From the NCBI GenBank assembly GCA_946410365.1, contig CAMKAA010000016.1, positions 1-10,603 of the forward strand: a stretch of 10,603 nt of DNA. Direction: 5' to 3'. The translations under genes and the position numbers were made by a program. The stretch comes from an uncultured Lachnospiraceae bacterium (GTDB lineage: Bacteria; Bacillota_A; Clostridia; Lachnospirales; Lachnospiraceae). Position 1 is the first letter of the stretch, and each line of letters opens with the position of its first letter. Of this stretch, positions 6,811 to 10,603 are shown one piece after another. The notes below the pieces were generated by a model. The model ran no database searches. It saw nothing but the letters and a program-made list of their open reading frames with translations, and was not told the DNA's origin.

Positions 6811-7293
6811 TGACCTGCTCTTATAGGAAACTGCCTGTTTTTTGTAAAAATCCGCGTCAAACTTATTGTATTCGATCTCTTCATTTCGTATACTCCGGAT
6901 CACTTTCGCAGGGCTTCCGAGCGCCAGGCTGTTGTCCGGGATAATGGTTCCTGTTGTGATCAGGGATCCGGCTCCGATCACGCAGTTATTCCCGATCACG
7001 GCTCCGTTCATTATAGTGGAGTGCATTCCGATCAATGTATTGTCTCCGATAGTGCATCCGTGAAGAAGCGCGAGGTGCCCGACTGTGACCCCGTTTCCTA
7101 CTATTGTTGAGTAACCCTGTCCGCAGTGGATCACGCAGTTGTCCTGAATATTGGACCCCTCTCCCACTACAATGCGGTCCTCATCGCCCCGCAGGACTGC
7201 GTTAAACCAGACGCTGCTGTCTTTTCCTATGGTCACATCTCCGACTATCCTCGCCCCCTCGGCAATGAACACCGAGCTGTCTATATTCTGCAT
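6808..7293 (-). CDS. Gamma-carbonic anhydrase family protein (hexapeptide-repeat)
   Basis: A 161-residue cytoplasmic left-handed beta-helix protein of the YrdA/PaaY/CaiE type, expected to trimerise with metal sites between subunits. Hexapeptide turns run from about residue 14 to 130. Metal-binding histidines are H56 (VIHC), H73 (VGH) and H78 (LLHG), the last two 5 apart like H117/H122 of Methanosarcina Cam. R35, D37, E38, N48 and Q50 align with the Cam RSDE and NVQD segments. The acidic loop of Cam is absent, as in the shorter CamH-like proteins, so reversible CO2 hydration is possible but not assured. I start at the ATG 7291-7293, with AGGAGG 6 nt upstream. The frame is open further upstream to about 7716, but that extension runs through the divergent promoter region and into the opposite gene and has no family similarity. 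Confidence 0.92.
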   Translation of the reverse strand: MQNIDSSVFIAEGARIVGDVTIGKDSSVWFNAVLRGDEDRIVVGEGSNIQDNCVIHCGQGYSTIVGNGVTVGHLALLHGCTIGDNTLIGMHSTIMNGAVIGNNCVIGAGSLITTGTIIPDNSLALGSPAKVIRSIRNEEIEYNKFDADFYKKQAVSYKSRS

Positions 7294-7365
7294 AATGATC
7301 CTCCTGTTCGCGTACATCCTTTTATCATTGTCATATCTTAGATGTATCACTTTCCATGATATGAT

Positions 7366-7394
7366 ATTATAACTAATAGATGTTATTACAGCAA
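7366..7394 (-). promoter_or_regulatory. Predicted promoter of the gamma-carbonic anhydrase gene
   Basis: Minus strand: -35 TTGCTG (7394-7389), 17-bp spacer, perfect -10 TATAAT (7371-7366). The start would be near 7359, a leader of about 65 nt before the ATG at 7293. The -35 overlaps a small perfect inverted repeat (7389-7401). No equally convincing promoter is seen on the plus strand for the divergent zinc-ribbon gene, nor a sigma-W-like box. Confidence 0.5.
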
Positions 7395-7401
7395 AGTGCT
7401 G
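7389..7401. repeat. Inverted repeat CAGCA-AAG-TGCTG in the divergent intergenic region
   Basis: A perfect 5-bp dyad with a 3-bp centre. It covers the -35 element of the predicted gamma-carbonic anhydrase promoter and lies 39 bp before the zinc-ribbon gene, so it could be an operator for either direction. It is short enough to arise by chance. Confidence 0.35.
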
Positions 7402-7440
7402 AATTCCGTTTTTATATGCCAATGGCGGAAAGTGTGAAAT

Positions 7441-9075
7441 ATGTATAATTGTCCCAACTGCGCGGGAAATCTTGTTTTTGACATACCGTCCCAGAAATTG
7501 AAGTGTGAATACTGCAGTACTCTCCTGGACCCTTACGAATACCAGAAAAGCCAGGACGCGGAAGAAAGCGATGTATTCGGCGTTACGGTCTACACCTGCC
7601 CGCAGTGCGGCGGAGAGATCATGACAACCAACGTGACTGCGGCGGGTTTTTGTACTTACTGCGGAGCGTCCACGATCCTTGACAGCAGAATGAGAGATGA
7701 AAAGCGGCCGGCACATATCATTCCTTTCAGCCGCACTAAGGAGGACTGCAGGAAATCCTATACCTCCTTGGTAAGGCGCGCCCTCTTCGCTCCCCGGGAA
7801 TTCAGGGATCCCGAATTCTTAGACAGATTCCGCGGGATCTACATCCCCTACTGGGTCTACAACTATGATTTTAACGGGAATCTGCGTCTTAAAGGCTCGA
7901 AGACATATCGCCGGGGTGATTACAAGATCACAGATCACTATAGTATGACCGGAGAAGTAGACGCCCGCTATCACGGGCTGACTCATGACGCCTCTTCTTC
8001 TTTCGACGATACTGTCGCGGCAGCCATCGCACCCTTTGAGGCAGCCAAAATGCAGCCGTTTACGCCCTCTATTCTCTGCGGATTCTACGCGGACGCGCCG
8101 GATGTCGGAAATGAAGTATACCGCGAACAGGTTCTGGATTCCATCAGCCAGGACTCTATAGAGCGTTTATCAGGCGTTCCGGAGTACAGGAGTGACGGCG
8201 CTGATATGCCCACTGCCGACGAGTTTAAAAAGCAGCTGCAGGGAAGCAACATGAATCTGAACGGTGAGGAGCCGGCCTGCGCTTATCTTCCTGTCTGGTT
8301 TCTTACTTACAGAAAGAATGACCGCGTTGCTTATGCAGTGATGAACGGAAGCACAGGAAAGATCACAGCGGATCTGCCCGTCGACAGCAGGAAATATCTT
8401 CTGGGGAGTATTATCCTGGCAGTGCCGATCTTCGCAGTCCTTGCCTTTCTGCTGACTATGACCGGCCAGATGGTCCTGACTGCTTCCTCGGTCCTGGCGC
8501 TTATAAGCCTTGTCATTTACGGCCTGGAACTGTCGGCCATTTCCGACAAAGACACCCACGCCAACGACAAGGGCTTTACCGCTTCTAAGAGAGCGGCAGA
8601 CAGTCCGGGTTTACAGGATTCCGGTGATAAAAAAGAGGAAAAAGGCGTCTTTGCAGCGATCAGAAAATACGGCAAATACGCTCTCCTCATTCTTGTCGTG
8701 CTCCTCGTCTTTCCCAGGCTCGGTCTTGATTATCTTACGGGCAGCGGCAAACTCAGCGGCTTCAAGATCTACGGCGCGGTATCTGTTATCCTTCTTCTCG
8801 GCGCCCTGATCTTTATCTGGGCACTGGCAGATTCGGAAACAGCCAAAAAGAACCTGGTACTTCAGATCGCAGGATCTGTAATTGCAGTAGGTGCTTCTGC
8901 TGCGATCCTCGTGTGGAACCCCGTAAGCGATCTGTGGTTCTACGGCGGCTCGATCCTGGCCGCGGCAGGCGTCTGCCTGTCCTTTTTGGGGATCATCAGT
9001 AAATACAATATTCTGGCCACCAGGCCGCTTCCCACTTTCTATGACAGGAAAGGAGGTAATGACCGTGCGAAATAA
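7441..9075 (+). CDS. Double zinc-ribbon multi-pass membrane protein (YdjG-like)
   Basis: A 544-residue protein of unproven function. The N-terminus has two zinc ribbons: C4/C7 with C22/C25 and C53/C56 with C71/C74 (CPNC...CEYC, CPQC...CTYC). A soluble domain (about 90-310) follows, with the IYIPYWVY (133-140) and AYLPVWFLTY (281-290) motifs seen in TFIIB-zinc-ribbon membrane proteins. Two membrane segments (about 320-340 and 343-363) come next, then a charged linker (about 366-405) and four more hydrophobic segments (about 412-426, 441-461, 474-492, 499-520). The architecture resembles B. subtilis YdjG with additional membrane segments. The ATG is preceded by only a weak GGAAAG site 8 nt upstream. 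The 3' end overlaps the TPM gene by 11 bp, and its Lys-Gly-Gly codons near the C-terminus form that gene's ribosome binding site. An intracellular N-terminus is inferred from the metal-binding cysteines. Confidence 0.85.
   Translation: MYNCPNCAGNLVFDIPSQKLKCEYCSTLLDPYEYQKSQDAEESDVFGVTVYTCPQCGGEIMTTNVTAAGFCTYCGASTILDSRMRDEKRPAHIIPFSRTKEDCRKSYTSLVRRALFAPREFRDPEFLDRFRGIYIPYWVYNYDFNGNLRLKGSKTYRRGDYKITDHYSMTGEVDARYHGLTHDASSSFDDTVAAAIAPFEAAKMQPFTPSILCGFYADAPDVGNEVYREQVLDSISQDSIERLSGVPEYRSDGADMPTADEFKKQLQGSNMNLNGEEPACAYLPVWFLTYRKNDRVAYAVMNGSTGKITADLPVDSRKYLLGSIILAVPIFAVLAFLLTMTGQMVLTASSVLALISLVIYGLELSAISDKDTHANDKGFTASKRAADSPGLQDSGDKKEEKGVFAAIRKYGKYALLILVVLLVFPRLGLDYLTGSGKLSGFKIYGAVSVILLLGALIFIWALADSETAKKNLVLQIAGSVIAVGASAAILVWNPVSDLWFYGGSILAAAGVCLSFLGIISKYNILATRPLPTFYDRKGGNDRAK
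9049..9056 (+). promoter_or_regulatory. Ribosome binding site that decides the TPM gene start
   Basis: AAAGGAGG lies inside the 3' end of the zinc-ribbon gene. It is 8 nt before the GTG at 9065 but only 2 nt before the ATG at 9059, which is too close for normal initiation. The GTG is therefore the likelier start. The same AAAGGAGG-N8-GTG geometry is used at the livM/livG junction. Confidence 0.8.
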
Positions 9076-9871
9076 ATACGTAAAGAATGTTAAGATCAGC
9101 CGCTTCTTATTGGCAGTTATAATGTGCGCGATCCTTCTTCCTCTCTTTTCGGTCCCTGCGCATGCCGATGAATTCGGTTTTGAGTACACCAACCCTGAGA
9201 CCGGCTATGTGATCTATATCGCTGATGAAGAAGATCTGCTCACAGATTCTGAAGAGGTACAGCTGATCGAGGACATGAAGCCGATCACAGAATATGGAAA
9301 TGCGGGATTCGTATCCTGTGAGAATAACAGTGTCTCCACAAGACAATATGCCGAGCAGAGATATTCCTCTGTGTTCGGCTCAGAGAGCGGGACTCTCCTG
9401 CTTATTGACATGGGAATGCGCGAATTCTATATCCGCAACAACGGTTCGGTCAGCAGGATCATAACATCCGCTTATTCCAACACGATCTCGGATAATATCT
9501 ACAAGTATGCGTCTGACAGATACTATTACAAGTTCGCGTCCGTGTGCTTTATGCAGGAACTGGAACTGCTGCGCGGCGGAAAGATCGCCCAGCCGATGCG
9601 CTATATCAGTGCCGCTCTGCTTGCGCTGATTCTGGGGCTTTTGCTCAACTACCTGATCCTGAGAGCAGTCACTGTTCCCAGAACTGCGGGAAACCATGAG
9701 ATCATCGATGCGGCCCAGGTCGACTTTATTCTCAGAAACCCGACTTCGAGGCACACAAATACTACCAAGGTTTACAGCCCCATCCGCTCATCCGGAGGCG
9801 GAGGAGGCGGCCGCAGCGGAGGCGGAGGATTCTCCGGAGGCGGCGGAAGCGGCGGAGGACATCGCTTCTGA
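9065..9871 (+). CDS. TPM-domain membrane protein with glycine-rich tail (YdjH/YgcG-like)
   Basis: A 268-residue exported protein. Residues 1-34 are a signal peptide (basic start, hydrophobic core, AHA before D35). The TPM fold (TPM_phosphatase, PF04536) spans about 48-170, with YIADEEDLLTDSEEVQLIE (51-69) and GTLLLIDMGMREFYI (109-123) as typical segments. One membrane helix is at about 181-200. The cytoplasmic-side tail ends in a Gly/Ser stretch in which 17 of the last 25 residues are glycine, closing with His-Arg-Phe, as is common in this family. Some TPM proteins have acid phosphatase activity, but the activity here is unknown. The GTG start at 9065-9067 is chosen for its spacing from AAAGGAGG; ATG codons at 9059 or 9041 are alternatives. 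It overlaps the zinc-ribbon gene by 11 bp, so the two products are probably made in fixed ratio and act together at the membrane. Confidence 0.87.
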   Translation: MRNKYVKNVKISRFLLAVIMCAILLPLFSVPAHADEFGFEYTNPETGYVIYIADEEDLLTDSEEVQLIEDMKPITEYGNAGFVSCENNSVSTRQYAEQRYSSVFGSESGTLLLIDMGMREFYIRNNGSVSRIITSAYSNTISDNIYKYASDRYYYKFASVCFMQELELLRGGKIAQPMRYISAALLALILGLLLNYLILRAVTVPRTAGNHEIIDAAQVDFILRNPTSRHTNTTKVYSPIRSSGGGGGGRSGGGGFSGGGGSGGGHRF

Positions 9872-9903
9872 TCCTCTCTTCTTAAAAAAATGATTTAAAA
9901 ATG

Positions 9904-9945
9904 AAAGAACCTGACTTTCTTTTTCTTGAAAGCCAGGTTCTTTTT
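9904..9945. terminator. Bidirectional intrinsic terminator between the TPM gene and radA
   Basis: AAAGAACCTGACTTTC (9904-9919) pairs with GAAAGCCAGGTTCTTT (9928-9943), a 16-position stem with a single A-C mismatch and an 8-nt loop. T residues follow at 9941-9945 on the plus strand. On the minus strand the stem is followed by a T-rich stretch (complement of the A-rich run at about 9884-9903). It can therefore end both the zinc-ribbon/TPM transcript and the convergent radA transcript. Confidence 0.88.
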
Positions 9946-9976
9946 CGCCTGTTCAGGTAAAAATCTTCAGGTTCAG

Positions 9977-10603
9977 TCAGCATCCGCTCAGATAATCCGA
10001 CAGTTGTCCGATGCCCCGTATGGGAATCAGTTTCATGCCCTCCGGCACTTTTTTGATCCCGGACGCGCTTGATGCCGGAAGAATACAGCTGTGAAAGCCG
10101 AGTTTGGCGGCTTCAAGGACCCTGTTCTCCGCCATGGAGACCGAACGCACTTCTCCCGAAAGCCCTACTTCTCCGAATACGATCAGATCGTCCGGAACTG
10201 CCCGGTTCTTAAATCCGGAGAGGATCGCCATTACAATCCCAAGATCCAGCGCAGGTTCCGTCTGCCGGATCCCCCCGGCAAGATTGATATACGCGTCGTA
10301 GCGGGAAAGCGGTATGTTCAGCCTTTTCTCCAGAACTGCCATGAGTAGGCTTACGCGGTTTGAGTCAGTGCCTGTGGACTGTCTCCTCGGATATCCGAAA
10401 TTTGTCTCCACGATAAGCGCCTGTACCTCTGTAAGGACAGGTCTTGTCCCCTCCATTGAACAGGTCACTACGGAGCCGCTTGCTCCCAGAGGCCTTCCGC
10501 TGAGCATGTACTCCGAGGGGTTGAGCACTTCGACAAGTCCTTCTGTCCTCATCTCGAAGATGCCGATCTCATTTGTGGATCCGAAGCGGTTCTTGACACC
10601 CCT
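9977..10603 (-). CDS. radA: DNA repair protein RadA (Sms), C-terminal part
   Basis: Partial gene: the last 208 residues are in the window, and the reading frame continues beyond 10603. RadA is a RecA-like, DnaB-like ATPase that drives branch migration of recombination intermediates. The RadA-specific KNRFG motif is at residues 4-8 of the visible part, directly followed by GSTNEIGIFEMRTEGL (8-23). The rest is the Lon-protease-like C-terminal domain (about 40-208), including GTDSNRVSLLMAVLEKR and the family segment DLIVFGEVGLSGEVRSV. This domain is structural in RadA, not a working protease. The N-terminal zinc finger and Walker motifs lie outside the window. An ATG at 10550-10552 is an internal methionine, not the start. 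The stop is 32 bp from the shared terminator. Confidence 0.96.
   Translation of the reverse strand, partial: RGVKNRFGSTNEIGIFEMRTEGLVEVLNPSEYMLSGRPLGASGSVVTCSMEGTRPVLTEVQALIVETNFGYPRRQSTGTDSNRVSLLMAVLEKRLNIPLSRYDAYINLAGGIRQTEPALDLGIVMAILSGFKNRAVPDDLIVFGEVGLSGEVRSVSMAENRVLEAAKLGFHSCILPASSASGIKKVPEGMKLIPIRGIGQLSDYLSGC

Noticed and set aside
7321..7440. Sigma-W or sigma-A promoter for the zinc-ribbon/TPM pair
   Set aside because: TTGTCA at 7328-7333 resembles a -35, but no acceptable -10 lies 16-19 bp downstream, and no GAAAC/CGTA pair was found.
7294..7716. N-terminal extension of 141 residues on the gamma-carbonic anhydrase reading frame
   Set aside because: It crosses the divergent promoter region and runs antisense into the zinc-ribbon gene, lacks hexapeptide repeats, and the internal ATG at 7293 has a strong AGGAGG site.
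8611..9192. 193-residue minus-strand open frame opposite the zinc-ribbon and TPM genes
   Set aside because: It runs antisense across two well-supported overlapping genes and has no recognisable domain.
9791..9868. Short GGAGGCGGA repeats as a CRISPR or minisatellite array
   Set aside because: They are in frame, have no spacers, and are explained by glycine codons of the TPM protein tail.

Overview
The window looks like chromosomal DNA from a low-to-moderate GC Gram-positive anaerobe of the class Clostridia, plausibly a Lachnospiraceae relative. This is inferred from the strong AGGAGG ribosome binding sites, the lipoprotein-type solute-binding protein, the TTGCAA/TATAAT-type promoter and the gene content; no rRNA or marker gene fixes the taxonomy. 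All genes are compactly arranged and intact, apart from one cut by the window edge. I see no mobile element, tRNA, CRISPR array or phage gene.

Positions 2-6652 (minus strand) form one transcription unit. In order of transcription: a solute-binding lipoprotein (livJ-like, 5411-6652), a terminator-like hairpin (5346-5381), the permeases livH (4429-5304) and livM (3340-4413), the ATPases livG (2559-3347) and livF (1851-2555), a CBS-pair plus ACT-domain protein (1100-1795) and an iron-dependent alcohol dehydrogenase (2-1081). The first five make a complete branched-chain-amino-acid-type ABC importer (HAAT family). The last two are probable accessory genes: a ligand sensor and an oxidoreductase. 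A promoter with 17-bp spacing lies just upstream of livJ (6701-6729).

Positions 6808-7293 (minus strand) encode a small left-handed beta-helix protein of the gamma-carbonic-anhydrase family with the three zinc-binding histidines in place. It is transcribed from a 147-bp divergent intergenic region.

Positions 7441-9871 (plus strand) hold a translationally coupled pair: a membrane protein with two N-terminal zinc ribbons, and a secreted/membrane-anchored TPM-domain protein with a glycine-rich tail. The pair resembles the YdjG-YdjH part of the Bacillus subtilis PspA-associated ydjFGHI locus, but the PspA and SPFH partners are not present here. It ends at a strong bidirectional terminator (9904-9945).

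Positions 9977-10603 (minus strand) are the C-terminal part of RadA, a DNA recombination/repair ATPase; the rest lies beyond the window.

Most of the window is ordinary. The points most worth a second look are the zinc-ribbon/TPM membrane module without its usual partners, the CBS-ACT sensor and alcohol dehydrogenase attached to the importer operon, and the hairpin that separates the binding protein from its permease genes.
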